Assembly (NCBI GenBank): GCA_002901265.1
Contig: PPHI01000082.1
Coordinates: forward strand, 30,877-94,876
Direction of reading: 5' to 3'
Origin: Rhodopirellula baltica
Lineage (GTDB): Bacteria; Planctomycetota; Planctomycetia; Pirellulales; Pirellulaceae
Length of the DNA: 64,000 nucleotides
The notes below the pieces were generated by a model. That model searched no databases, was not told where the DNA came from, and saw only the letters and a program-made list of their open reading frames with translations. The translations under genes were made by a program, and so were the position numbers. Within the stretch, counting starts at the first letter, position 1; the number at the start of each line of letters is the position of its first letter. Of the stretch, positions 8,133-16,613 are shown in pieces.

Positions 8133-9551
8133 ATGAACTTCGACGAAAATCTCATTCGCAGCGTAGTCGCCCAGGTCTTGGCCGAAGTCGGCCCGATGCC
8201 TGCCGCGCCTAGCGCCAGCACCGGTGGTCAGAACGGAGTCTTCTACGACGCGGACTCGGCCGTCAAAGCCGCTCGCGAAGCGTTCGAACAACTGCGTGAA
8301 CGCCCCGTCGCCGATCGCAAACGGATCATTGACATCATCCGCCGCATCTCGATCGAGCAATGCGAAGAGCTCGGTCTGATGGAGATGGAAGAAACCGGGA
8401 TCGGCCGCCCCGAGCATAAAATCGCCAAGCTGAAAACGCTCGGTGAGCAAACGCCGGGCGTCGAGTTCATCGAAACGAAAGCCTACAGCGGTGACCACGG
8501 ACTGGCGATCATCGAACGCGCCCCGTTTGGTGTCATCGGTGCAATCACCCCCGTCACCCACAGCTTGCCGACGATCACCGGCAACGCGGTCAGCATGATC
8601 GCCGGTGGCAACACGGTTGTCGTCAACCCGCACCCATCGGGCAAACTGGTCGCGGCCGAAGGCGTTCGCAGATTCAACGAAGCGATCGCGGCCGAAGTCG
8701 GGATCGACAACTTGATCTGTGTGATCGCCGAGCCAACCTTGGAATCGGCCGAGGCTCTCTTTAAGCATCGCAGTGTCGCGTTGATCTGTGTAACCGGCGG
8801 CCCCGCCGTGGCACGTGCCGCTTTGAATAGCGGTAAACGAGCCATCGTGGCTGGCCCAGGCAATCCGCCGGTTGTGGTCGACGAAACGGCGGACTTGGAT
8901 TTGGCAGCCCGGTCGATCATCGCCGGTGCTTCGTACGATAACAACTTGTTGTGCATCGCCGAAAAAGAAGTCTTCGTCGTCGAACGTGTCTTTGACCAGA
9001 TGATGGAAGCGATGCGACGCGCCGGTGCGGTTCAGTTGAACTCAACGCAAATCGACGCGTTGACAGCCAAAGCGATCGTGAAAGTTGGCGACGACCAGCA
9101 CGACGCGGCCTGCAAAGACTTCATCGGAAAAGACGCCTCGGTGCTTGCCGCTGCGGCCAATGTCACCGTGCCACTGGACACCGAATTGCTATTTGGCGAA
9201 ACCGACGAATCGCACCCGTTCGTCAGTGTCGAACAGATGATGCCGTTTGTCCCATTTGTGCGTGCACGCGATGTCGATCATGCGATCGCGATGGCCAAGC
9301 ACTACGAACACGGCTTCCGCCACACCGCGATCATTCACTCACGCAACGTCCACAACATGACCAAGATGGGCCGCGAGATGGACGTCACGCTGTACGTCAA
9401 AAACGGCCCCTGCATGGCATCGCTGGGCTTGGGCGGCGAAGGTTATCTGTCGTTTTCGATCGCGGGACCGACCGGCGAAGGCGTCACGACACCGACGACG
9501 TTTACCCGCGAACGCCGCTGCAGCATGGTCGACGAACTGCGTGTCGTTTGA
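8133..9551 (+). CDS. CoA-acylating aldehyde dehydrogenase of the microcompartment
   Basis: 472 residues, EutE/PduP type. Residues 1-20 (MNFDENLIRSVVAQVLAEVG) form an amphipathic helix followed by a Pro/Ala/Ser/Gly linker, the usual encapsulation peptide. The catalytic domain then runs from about residue 38. The nucleophile is Cys274 in DNNLLCIAEKEV, and the NAD-binding GAITPVTHSLPT and GNTVVVNPHPS segments are clear. It converts an aldehyde plus CoA and NAD to acyl-CoA and NADH. In this operon the aldehyde is most likely lactaldehyde from the aldolase. It sits between two BMC-P genes. Confidence 0.93.
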   Translation: MNFDENLIRSVVAQVLAEVGPMPAAPSASTGGQNGVFYDADSAVKAAREAFEQLRERPVADRKRIIDIIRRISIEQCEELGLMEMEETGIGRPEHKIAKLKTLGEQTPGVEFIETKAYSGDHGLAIIERAPFGVIGAITPVTHSLPTITGNAVSMIAGGNTVVVNPHPSGKLVAAEGVRRFNEAIAAEVGIDNLICVIAEPTLESAEALFKHRSVALICVTGGPAVARAALNSGKRAIVAGPGNPPVVVDETADLDLAARSIIAGASYDNNLLCIAEKEVFVVERVFDQMMEAMRRAGAVQLNSTQIDALTAKAIVKVGDDQHDAACKDFIGKDASVLAAAANVTVPLDTELLFGETDESHPFVSVEQMMPFVPFVRARDVDHAIAMAKHYEHGFRHTAIIHSRNVHNMTKMGREMDVTLYVKNGPCMASLGLGGEGYLSFSIAGPTGEGVTTPTTFTRERRCSMVDELRVV

Positions 9552-9583
9552 TTGGAAAACGAGCCAACTGAAGTTTTAAACGT

Positions 9584-9838
9584 ATGCAAACCGCCACCGT
9601 CCTCGGATCGACTCACGCGACGATCAAGCATGAAAGCTTTGTCGGATGTCGCATGGTCATCCTGCAACCGCTGACGGTTGACGAAAAGCCCGACGGCCCG
9701 CCGCTGATCGCGATCGATCAAATCGGATCACGTCGCGGTGACAAGGTGATGATTTCCAGCGACGGAAGTTACGCACGCGAAGTCACCAAGCACGACCGCA
9801 CCCCGGCTCGCTGGACTGTCGTCGGAATCATTGATTAA
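9584..9838 (+). CDS. BMC-P pentameric shell protein (second copy)
   Basis: 84 residues of EutN/CcmL type: MQTATVLGSTHATIKH, then GCRMVILQPL, DQIGSRRGDKVMISSDG and the C-terminal WTVVGIID. It is shorter than the first paralogue but carries the full pentamer core. It lies 32 bp after the aldehyde dehydrogenase gene and 8 bp before the next gene, so it is surely co-transcribed. Confidence 0.93.
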   Translation: MQTATVLGSTHATIKHESFVGCRMVILQPLTVDEKPDGPPLIAIDQIGSRRGDKVMISSDGSYAREVTKHDRTPARWTVVGIID

Positions 9839-9846
9839 AGCGAACT

Positions 9847-10437
9847 ATGAATCACGTCCCCAACACCACCGTACGCAGTACCGATGCTTTGCCCGACGCG
9901 GCAAAGATCAGCGAGATTGCGCGCGAAGTGCTGCGGCGGATCAAAGCGGGACAAACGACAGCGACATCGAACTGCGAACAGGCCAACGCTCATCGCTTGA
10001 TCACGATCGAAACACTGCCTAAAGCGGTCGGCAATGAGATCGTCGTTACACCAAGCGGCGTTGTCACACCGGCGGCAATCGAAGAAGCCAAACGGCTTGG
10101 CATCCGCATCGTTCGCCAAACCAAGTCGGCTTCATCAGCCAAACCATCGGTCAGCGAAAACGTCGGCGACGAAGTCGACCCGTTCGTACAACAACTCGCC
10201 AAACGTGGTTTAAAAATCCCTGCTGGTGTTTCGATCGTGTGGACGGACAAACCGGCAGCGGAAGTGTTCAAGCAAATTCAATCCGGGCAACGTGCCGTGA
10301 TGATTTCGCAGTGGGGTGACATCGATCGCTTCGCCGCTGAACTGTCACCACAGGCTTGGGTGCTCGATCGCGACAAGCTTTCCTTGCCAGCCGCTGTGAA
10401 CTTTGCCGCACGCATCATCAAGCGAGGTGCCCAATGA
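9847..10437 (+). CDS. Microcompartment-associated protein of unknown function, likely cargo
   Basis: 196 residues, no family recognised with certainty. Residues about 19-34 (AKISEIAREVLRRIKAG) look like an encapsulation helix, similar in pattern to those of PduL and the aldehyde dehydrogenase. A second segment (NEIVVTPSGVVTPAAIEEAKRLGIRIV, residues about 61-87) resembles the short putative domain seen at the front of several BMC-linked proteins. The C-terminal ~85 residues (GVSIVWTDKPAAEVF, AVMISQWGDIDRF, AARIIKRG) look like an alpha/beta fold, faintly like RpiB/LacA proteins. Its stop codon overlaps the ATG of the following BMC-P gene (ATGA). A structural or enzymatic cargo role is inference. 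Confidence 0.8.
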   Translation: MNHVPNTTVRSTDALPDAAKISEIAREVLRRIKAGQTTATSNCEQANAHRLITIETLPKAVGNEIVVTPSGVVTPAAIEEAKRLGIRIVRQTKSASSAKPSVSENVGDEVDPFVQQLAKRGLKIPAGVSIVWTDKPAAEVFKQIQSGQRAVMISQWGDIDRFAAELSPQAWVLDRDKLSLPAAVNFAARIIKRGAQ

Positions 10438-10715
10438 AACTGGCTCGCACGATCGGCACGATGACGTTGTCGAAAGCCCATCCCGGCATGCACCAAGCCA
10501 AATTGCGTTTGGTTGAAGTCGTCGAATCGATTGACCAAATCGATGTCGAACCACTGGGCGGCGAAACGATCGTCGCCTGGGACCTTTGCGGCAGCGGCAT
10601 CGGTGACCTGGTCGCCCTGGCCGAAGGCCCCGAAGCGGCACAGCCCTTTTCCGATGTTAAACCACTCGATGCGTCGATCGTCGCCTTGTTAGACGAAGTC
10701 GACCTTGGCCGGTAA
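10434..10715 (+). CDS. BMC-P pentameric shell protein (third copy)
   Basis: 93 residues, beginning MKLARTIGTMTLSKAHPGM with the EutN/CcmL core (LRLVEVV, GETIVAWDLCGSGIGDLVALAEG) and the C-terminal SIVALLDEV. ATG 10434 overlaps the stop of the upstream gene by ATGA, which fixes the start against a longer in-frame version from 10356. It is the most divergent of the three pentamers, so the three vertex proteins are unlikely to be simple recent duplicates. Confidence 0.92.
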   Translation: MKLARTIGTMTLSKAHPGMHQAKLRLVEVVESIDQIDVEPLGGETIVAWDLCGSGIGDLVALAEGPEAAQPFSDVKPLDASIVALLDEVDLGR

Positions 10716-10775
10716 GTCGCCGGCAGATACCCGTACAACCACCATTCACCTTCACATCCAACTGATAACTTTGCC

Positions 10776-11672
10776 ATGCAAAACGTTCATAAGATTAAGC
10801 AGGACATGTGCGACATTGGACGTCGGATTTACAACCGCCAATTCGCCGCGGCCAACGACGGGAACATCACCGTCCGCGTCAGCGAAAATGAATTCCTCTG
10901 CACTCCGACGTTGCATTGCAAAGGCTTTCTGAAACCCGAAGACATCGCGACGATCGATATCACCGGCAAGCAAATCGCTGGCCGCAAGAAACGTTCCAGC
11001 GAAGCACTGCTGCACTTGGAGATTTACAAGCAACGCGAAGACATCAAGAGCGTTGTGCACTGCCACCCGCCGCACGCGACCGCGTTTGCCATCGCCCGTG
11101 AGCCGATCCCACAGTGCATCCTGCCCGAAGTCGAAGTCTTTTTGGGCGACGTGCCGATCACCAAGTATGAAACACCCGGCGGACAAGCCTTCGCCGATAC
11201 GATCATCCCGTTCGTCAACAAGACCAACGTCATGATCCTGGCCAACCACGGCACCGTCAGCTATGGCGAGTCGGTTGAGCAGGCGTACTGGTGGACCGAG
11301 ATCCTGGATTCGTATTGCCGCATGCTGATGTTGGCCAAACAACTGGGCAACGTCGCGTTCCTGGATCAACAGAAATCACAAGAGCTGTTGGACTTGAAAG
11401 ACCAGTGGGGCTACAAGGATCCGCGGAACACCAAAGAGTTCGAAGATTGCGACATCTGTGCCAACGACATCTTCCGCAACTCGTGGAAAGATTCTGGTGT
11501 CGAGCGTCGTGCCTTTGACGCTCCTCCAGCGATGCCCGCCAAAGTCGCCGCAGCCGTAGCAGCTGCCCCTGCACCGGCAGCCGCACCATCGGCAAGTCCG
11601 GCGTCTGGTATCAGCGAAGAACAATTGGTCAAGCTGATCACTGACGAAGTCCTTCGCCAGATGAAAGCGTAA
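10776..11672 (+). CDS. Class II aldolase (fuculose/rhamnulose-1-phosphate aldolase type) with C-terminal targeting helix
   Basis: 298 residues. The class II (FucA/AraD) fold is clear: NDGNITVRV near 28-35, the SSE acid/base region (Glu76), zinc ligands VVHCHPPH (His95, His97) and LANHGT (His158). The enzyme splits a ketose 1-phosphate to dihydroxyacetone phosphate and lactaldehyde. After about residue 250 an Ala/Pro-rich linker leads to a final amphipathic helix (EEQLVKLITDEVLRQMKA), an encapsulation peptide placed at the C-terminus instead of the N-terminus. This makes it the pathway's entry enzyme inside the compartment. Fuculose and rhamnulose phosphate cannot be told apart from sequence alone. 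Confidence 0.92.
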   Translation: MQNVHKIKQDMCDIGRRIYNRQFAAANDGNITVRVSENEFLCTPTLHCKGFLKPEDIATIDITGKQIAGRKKRSSEALLHLEIYKQREDIKSVVHCHPPHATAFAIAREPIPQCILPEVEVFLGDVPITKYETPGGQAFADTIIPFVNKTNVMILANHGTVSYGESVEQAYWWTEILDSYCRMLMLAKQLGNVAFLDQQKSQELLDLKDQWGYKDPRNTKEFEDCDICANDIFRNSWKDSGVERRAFDAPPAMPAKVAAAVAAAPAPAAAPSASPASGISEEQLVKLITDEVLRQMKA

Positions 11673-11741
11673 CGCGAGTCCACGCGAACGAATCCTCCTC
11701 CCACCACCGAACACTCCTCACCAAAACCCATCCACGACATC

Positions 11742-12677
11742 ATGAAAGTTTCGATTATCGGCGGCGGCGGACTCGTTGGCTCCTGTGCGGCGTTTGCCTT
11801 GCAGTGTGGCGGCTTGGCTCGCGAAATCGCTTTGCTTGACGTCAACCAAGAATTGGCGGCCGGCCAAGCCTTGGACATGCAGCACGGCACACCCAGCGTT
11901 GCCGACCAAGTCATCGTCGGTGGCGGGTACGAACACATCCCCAGCAGCGACGTGATCTGCATCACCGCAGGTTTGCGTCGCAAGCCAGACGAGTCGCGTT
12001 TGGATTTGATCAACCGCAACACCGACTTGTTCGTACAAATTCTGCGTGACGTCAAAGCGGCTGGGCCCAAGCCATCGGCAATCGTTTTGGTCGTCAGCAA
12101 CCCGGTCGATATTCTGACCTACGTTGCCGCCAAGATGCTGGGACTGCCTTGCAATCAAGTCATCGGTCTGGGCACGCAGCTCGATACGATTCGTTTTTGT
12201 TCGTTGATCGCCGAGCAACTGAAATCGCCGCCGACCCAAACCAAGGCGTTGATCTTGGGTGAGCACGGTGAGTCGATGGTTCCGATTTGGAGCAGTGCGA
12301 CGATCGGCGGTTTGCCGTTGGACAAGTATCCCGGTTGGTCGCCGACCTTGGCGACACAATTGTTTACCCGCACACGTGGTAGTGGTGCGGAAGTCATCAA
12401 ACGCAAAGGCGGCGCCGGATTCGCCGTCGGGATCGCGATCCGCGACGTGATCGATTCGATCATTTTGGATCAGCGACGCGTGTTGCCGGTCAGCAGCATC
12501 CAAAACGGTTGCTACGGCATTCGCGACGTCGCCCTGTCGGTCCCAACCGTCGTCGGCCGAACCGGCGTGGTCGACCGCATGGAAATCGACCTGTGGCCCA
12601 AAGAGGTCCAAGGGATGCGAGCCAGCGGCGCGGCTTTGCGAAAGACATTGGACGTCGTGTTGAAGCGAATCGGGTAA
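11742..12677 (+). CDS. Lactate/malate dehydrogenase family enzyme
   Basis: 311 residues with an N-terminal Rossmann fold (MKVSIIGGGGLVGS, Asp33 binding the adenosine ribose). Catalytic residues are placed as in LDH/MDH: Arg86, Asp123 (SNPVDIL), Arg151 (GTQLDTIRF) and His175 (GEHGES). The substrate loop reads GLRRKPDESRLDL: Arg80 sits where MDH has Arg102 and LDH has Gln, while ESRLDL is LDH-like. It closes the operon and could interconvert lactate and pyruvate and recycle NADH from the aldehyde dehydrogenase. No targeting helix is seen at either end, so its place inside the shell is unsure. Confidence 0.88.
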   Translation: MKVSIIGGGGLVGSCAAFALQCGGLAREIALLDVNQELAAGQALDMQHGTPSVADQVIVGGGYEHIPSSDVICITAGLRRKPDESRLDLINRNTDLFVQILRDVKAAGPKPSAIVLVVSNPVDILTYVAAKMLGLPCNQVIGLGTQLDTIRFCSLIAEQLKSPPTQTKALILGEHGESMVPIWSSATIGGLPLDKYPGWSPTLATQLFTRTRGSGAEVIKRKGGAGFAVGIAIRDVIDSIILDQRRVLPVSSIQNGCYGIRDVALSVPTVVGRTGVVDRMEIDLWPKEVQGMRASGAALRKTLDVVLKRIG

Positions 12678-12713
12678 TCGCGATTGCCCGTGGAGTCGCG
12701 AACGAGCATCCGC

Positions 12714-12920
12714 CCCAATCAGCCGCACCCGCGATAGCGAGCGGTTGGGTGTACTGCGATTCAGCTCCCATCAGCCGCATCCGCGATAGCGAGCGGTTGT
12801 GTGTTTTGATTCGGCGACATCAACGACTGCCGAAGCATCGAAATCGCCTAAAGGCTAGACTCCAGCAAGACTGCAATCCTGCTCCCATCAGCCGCATCCG
12901 CGATAGCGAGCGGTTGGGTG
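12714..12920. repeat. Three spaced copies of a ~38-40-bp intergenic repeat
   Basis: Copies at 12714-12751, 12764-12803 and 12881-12920 share the core CGCGATAGCGAGCGGTTG and a preceding TCAGCCGCA(T/C)C. The second and third copies agree at all but one or two positions. They fill most of the 352-bp gap 12678-13029 between the dehydrogenase and PfkB genes; nothing else is recognisable there. The look is that of a dispersed chromosomal repeat. Confidence 0.9.
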
Positions 12921-13029
12921 ATCGAGTCCTGCGTCGACCCCACTTTCTTGCTGTCTAGGCGAATCCGAACCGCTGGACTAAGTTTACCGCTGTGCGAAAA
13001 AACTTGGTTTTCTGGATGAGGCCCCTTTG

Positions 13030-14028
13030 ATGGCAATGTATGACGTTTTCGGTGTCGGCAACGCGTTGGTCGATATTCAAGCTCGTGTCGATGACGAAGT
13101 CCTGACCCGTTTGTCGTTGGACAAGGGCATCATGACTCTGGTCGACGACGAGCAGCAATCGAAAGTCCTCTCACACCTCGACGGCAGCCCGCTGAATCGA
13201 TGCGCGGGTGGTTCGGCGGCAAACACGATCGTCGCTGTCGCCGATTTGGGTGGCTCGGCCGGCTATTTTGGCAAGGTCGGCGACGACGCGCTCGGCGAGT
13301 TCTTCCTCAAAGACATGAAGGACCTGGGCGTCTCGATCACCGTTCCGCCGAACGACAAGCCCACCGGAACCTGTGCCGTCTTGATCACCGAAGACGCACA
13401 GCGGACCATGCTGACGAACTTGGCCGCTTCGGTCAGTCTTAGCCCGGACGATATCGACGAAGACAAAATCGCCAACAGCAAGTACGTCTATGTCGAAGGC
13501 TACTTGTTGACCGGCGACAGCACCAAAAAAGCAGCGTATCGAGCTTTCGAGTTGGCGAAAAAACACAACGTGAAAGTCGCCTTCACCGCGTCGGATCCAT
13601 TTTTGGTCAACATGATTCGCGACGAAATCTGGGACTTGATCACCGGCCCCGTCGACCTGTTTTTCTGCAACGAAGAAGAGGCGAAAAGCTTGACCGGTGA
13701 GAGCGATCCGCTGAAATGCGCCGTCAAGATCCACGAGCACTGTGAAAACGTCGCCCTGACGCTGGGTGGAAAAGGATCGCTGGTGATGCACGGCGGAATC
13801 GAGTTCCCGATCGAAGGCGTGCAAGTTGACGCGATCGACACCACCGGTGCTGGCGACATGTATGCCGGCGCGATGCTGTATGGAATCACCAACGGCATGG
13901 ACTGGCGCACCGCCGGTCACTTGGCGTCGCACGCCGCCGCGCGTGTCGTGTCACAGCTTGGTGCTCGGTTGCAAAACCGATTCACCGAAGAAGAGATCAA
14001 AAACTTCAGCCGACTGACCGAAAACTAG
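13030..14028 (+). CDS. PfkB-family sugar/adenosine kinase
   Basis: 332 residues, ribokinase fold. N-terminal GNALVDIQA and the first PfkB signature region ([17 protein letters not shown]) are present. [16 protein letters not shown] near the C-terminus holds the catalytic Asp and anion hole. Overall length and pattern resemble adenosine kinase-like members. The start is ATG 13030, directly after an in-frame TTG. Substrate is not certain; the gene is separated from the microcompartment operon by repeats, so a role as sugar kinase for that pathway is only a possibility. Confidence 0.82.
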   Translation: MAMYDVFGVGNALVDIQARVDDEVLTRLSLDKGIMTLVDDEQQSKVLSHLDGSPLNRCAGGSAANTIVAVADLGGSAGYFGKVGDDALGEFFLKDMKDLGVSITVPPNDKPTGTCAVLITEDAQRTMLTNLAASVSLSPDDIDEDKIANSKYVYVEGYLLTGDSTKKAAYRAFELAKKHNVKVAFTASDPFLVNMIRDEIWDLITGPVDLFFCNEEEAKSLTGESDPLKCAVKIHEHCENVALTLGGKGSLVMHGGIEFPIEGVQVDAIDTTGAGDMYAGAMLYGITNGMDWRTAGHLASHAAARVVSQLGARLQNRFTEEEIKNFSRLTEN

Positions 14029-14124
14029 GTATCTGTCCGCTGAACATCGTGAATGCGCTCGCGCGGGCCCGCTGGCTCGCGCGTTGCCCCACAACAACCG
14101 CCCAACTTATCAGTATGAACTCCC

Positions 14125-15636
14125 ATGGCCAAAGCACCTAAGAACGCCATCTCTCCGACCCGTGCGGAAGACTATCCCGAGTGGTACCAGCAAGTCATCA
14201 AGGCTTCCGACTTGGCTGAAAACTCGCCCGTTCGTGGCTGCATGGTGATCAAACCTTGGGGGTATCAGCTGTGGGAGAACATGCAGCGTGCGCTGGACGA
14301 CATGTTCAAAGCCACTGGGCACCAAAACGCGTATTTTCCGCTGTTTATCCCAATGAGCTTTCTGGAAAAGGAAGCGGAACACGTCGAGGGATTCGCCAAG
14401 GAATGCGCCGTCGTCACACACCACCGCTTGGAACCCGATCCGGACGGCGGTCTGCGTCCGGCCGGGGAACTAGAAGAGCCACTGATTGTTCGCCCGACCA
14501 GCGAGACGATTATCGGTGCGACGTACGCCAAGTGGGTTCAGAGTTACCGTGACCTACCGATCTTGATCAACCAGTGGGCCAACGTCGTTCGCTGGGAAAT
14601 GCGGACTCGGATGTTTCTCCGCACGGCGGAATTCCTGTGGCAAGAAGGCCATACCGTTCACGCGACCAGCGAAGAAGCGATCGAAGAGACCGAGCGGATG
14701 ATCAACGTTTATGCCGACTTCGCCGAGAACTGGATGGCGATGCCAGTAACGATCGGTGCGAAAACGGCTGGCGAACGGTTCCCCGGAGCTGTCGAAACGC
14801 TGTCGATCGAAGCGATGATGCAGGACCGCAAAGCGTTGCAGGCCGGGACAAGCCACTTCCTGGGACAGAATTTCTCCAAGGCGCAAGAGATCGTGTTCCA
14901 AAGCGAATCGGGCTCGCGAGAATTTGCTTGGACGACCTCCTGGGGCGTGTCGACTCGTTTGGTCGGTGCGTTGTTGATGACGCACAGTGACGATGACGGT
15001 TTGGTGTTGCCACCAAAACTTGCGCCCATGCAAGTCGTCATTTTGCCGATCTACAAAGACGACCAACGCGCAGCGGTGATGGAATACATCGAAAAGCTTC
15101 GTGACGAACTTCGCGGCCAGACTTACAACGGGGCACCGCTCCGCGTCGAAATCGACGACCGCGATGTCCGCGGTGGCGAAAAGAAATGGCACCATGTCAA
15201 ACGCGGTGTCCCGATTCGCTTGGAAGTCGGCCCCAAAGACATGGAAAAGGATTCGGTGTTCATGGGACGCCGCGATCAACCCAAAAGCGTTGGTATGACG
15301 CGTGCGGAAGTCGTCGCCAAGATCAGCGATCTGCTGGGCGAAATTCAGCAAAACCTGTACGACAAAGCGGACCAGCTTCGCAAAGACAACACCGTCACGA
15401 TCACCAACGAAGCCGACTTCCGAGCGTACTTCACCCCGGAAAACGCCGACTCACCGGAGATCCACGGCGGCTTCGCGATGTGCCACTTCGCCGACGAAGA
15501 AAGCCTGCAAGACTTGCTCAAAGAGTTGAAGGTGACGATCCGCTGCGTGCCAAGTGCCAACAACGACACGCCCGGCACGTGCTTCTACACCGGCAAACCC
15601 GCCGCCAAGCAAGCGATCTTCGCCAAGGCTTATTAA
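14125..15636 (+). CDS. proS: Prolyl-tRNA synthetase, short (archaeal/eukaryotic-like) type
   Basis: 503 residues. It charges tRNA-Pro. The class II core is clear: PTRAEDYPEWYQQVI at the start, KPWGYQLWENMQ, FPLFIPMSFL (motif 1 region), PTSETIIGATYAKW, RTAEFLWQEGHT (motif 2), and a motif 3 region around TTSWGVSTRLVGAL. An anticodon-binding domain follows (VVILPIYKD, VEIDDRD) and then the C-terminal zinc-type domain of the ProS type 3 group, ending AKAY. There is no editing insertion of the long bacterial type. It is an essential single gene with no obvious operon partner. Confidence 0.93.
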   Translation: MAKAPKNAISPTRAEDYPEWYQQVIKASDLAENSPVRGCMVIKPWGYQLWENMQRALDDMFKATGHQNAYFPLFIPMSFLEKEAEHVEGFAKECAVVTHHRLEPDPDGGLRPAGELEEPLIVRPTSETIIGATYAKWVQSYRDLPILINQWANVVRWEMRTRMFLRTAEFLWQEGHTVHATSEEAIEETERMINVYADFAENWMAMPVTIGAKTAGERFPGAVETLSIEAMMQDRKALQAGTSHFLGQNFSKAQEIVFQSESGSREFAWTTSWGVSTRLVGALLMTHSDDDGLVLPPKLAPMQVVILPIYKDDQRAAVMEYIEKLRDELRGQTYNGAPLRVEIDDRDVRGGEKKWHHVKRGVPIRLEVGPKDMEKDSVFMGRRDQPKSVGMTRAEVVAKISDLLGEIQQNLYDKADQLRKDNTVTITNEADFRAYFTPENADSPEIHGGFAMCHFADEESLQDLLKELKVTIRCVPSANNDTPGTCFYTGKPAAKQAIFAKAY

Positions 15637-15694
15637 GCCGCAAGGCAAGTTCACCGACTCCACTGGCTCCCCTCTCGCCCCAAACTTGTTTGGG

Positions 15695-15790
15695 GACCGC
15701 CTCGTTGCAAGGCTCCCGCCTTGCGACGCACTGCAATGCAGGCTCTGCCTGCCACACTACTCTGCCTGCCGCCTCCCGCCTGCAGCAACC
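15695..15790. repeat. Diverged single copy of the CAAGGC/GCAGGC hairpin repeat
   Basis: GCAAGGCTCCCGCCTTGC, followed by GACGCACTG and then AATGCAGGCT, matches the first half of the ~142-bp repeat units at 44823-45375. It lies between proS and the shikimate kinase gene, just before the latter's start. Confidence 0.7.
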
Positions 15791-15798
15791 GCACCGCC

Positions 15799-16353
15799 AT
15801 GCCCAGCACACCGCTCACAAAACACCTGTTCTTGATCGGATACCGTGGCACCGGGAAGACGACGGTAGCGTCGATCTTGGCGGCGTTGTTGCAGACGCGC
15901 TGGATCGATTTGGACGTCGTGATTGAAACCAAGGCAGGCAAAACAATCAGCGAACTGTTTACGGAAGGCGGCGAGCCGTTGTTTCGCGACTGGGAAACAC
16001 GCTGCTTGCAGGAGTCGATTGAATCGGATGGTCCACCGCAAGTGATCTCGCTTGGCGGCGGCGCGGTTCTGCGAGAGGAAAACCGAGACTTCATCGCTGA
16101 CAACGGGCACTGCGTTTGGCTGACTGCATCGCCGGAAACGATTGCCCAGCGAATCGGGGCTGACGCGACCACCGCCGCACGTCGTCCAGCGCTGACGGAT
16201 TTATCGCCGACCGATGAGATCAAATCGGTGCTGACCGCCCGAGAACCGATCTACCGGGAAGCGTCGCACTATGCGGTTTCAACGGAATCGCTGGCTCCGG
16301 CGGAGGTCGCCGATCAGATCACTCAATGGCTGGATTCGCTCGCGACACCCTAG
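15799..16353 (+). CDS. aroK: Shikimate kinase
   Basis: 184 residues, P-loop kinase. The Walker A motif is GYRGTGKTT near residues 14-22, WIDLDVVIE follows (Asp pair for Mg and shikimate), and SLGGGAVLREENR carries the shikimate-binding GGG. RRPAL(T) is the lid arginine region. It phosphorylates shikimate in aromatic amino-acid synthesis. ATG 15799 is chosen because the P-loop follows about 13 residues later; an in-frame ATG at 15721 would add sequence translated from a dispersed repeat. Confidence 0.88.
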   Translation: MPSTPLTKHLFLIGYRGTGKTTVASILAALLQTRWIDLDVVIETKAGKTISELFTEGGEPLFRDWETRCLQESIESDGPPQVISLGGGAVLREENRDFIADNGHCVWLTASPETIAQRIGADATTAARRPALTDLSPTDEIKSVLTAREPIYREASHYAVSTESLAPAEVADQITQWLDSLATP

Positions 16354-16613
16354 CCATTTCGGCTGCTAAAGTGCGCATCTCAAACCGGTGCCTGCCCCTC
16401 TTCGGCGGAGAACCCTACAATCGAGGGTCACGTGCAAAACCGGTCTTTTTTTTCAATCGGTAAACTCGGTAGGCTGGGCGAGAATATTGCCCGTACCGCG
16501 TGGCCGACGAAAACAGACCGTCGACTTGCCAGACCGGTATGACTTGATAGGCGGCGACAGAGAGACGTAGCTAACGTTTTGCCGCCAGACGTAGACATAA
16601 AAAGGATTGCCTC

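Noticed and set aside
12950..12975. Sequence resembling a reversed tRNA T-arm (GGTTCGGATTCGCC)
   Set aside because: The loop lacks the GTTCRANNC pattern and no acceptor or anticodon stem is found around it.
13030..14028. PfkB kinase as part of the microcompartment operon
   Set aside because: It is separated by 352 bp filled with dispersed repeats and resembles adenosine kinase, so membership is not supported.
14060..14090. CTCGCGCG repeats before proS as a terminator
   Set aside because: The two copies are direct and not inverted, so they form no stable stem.
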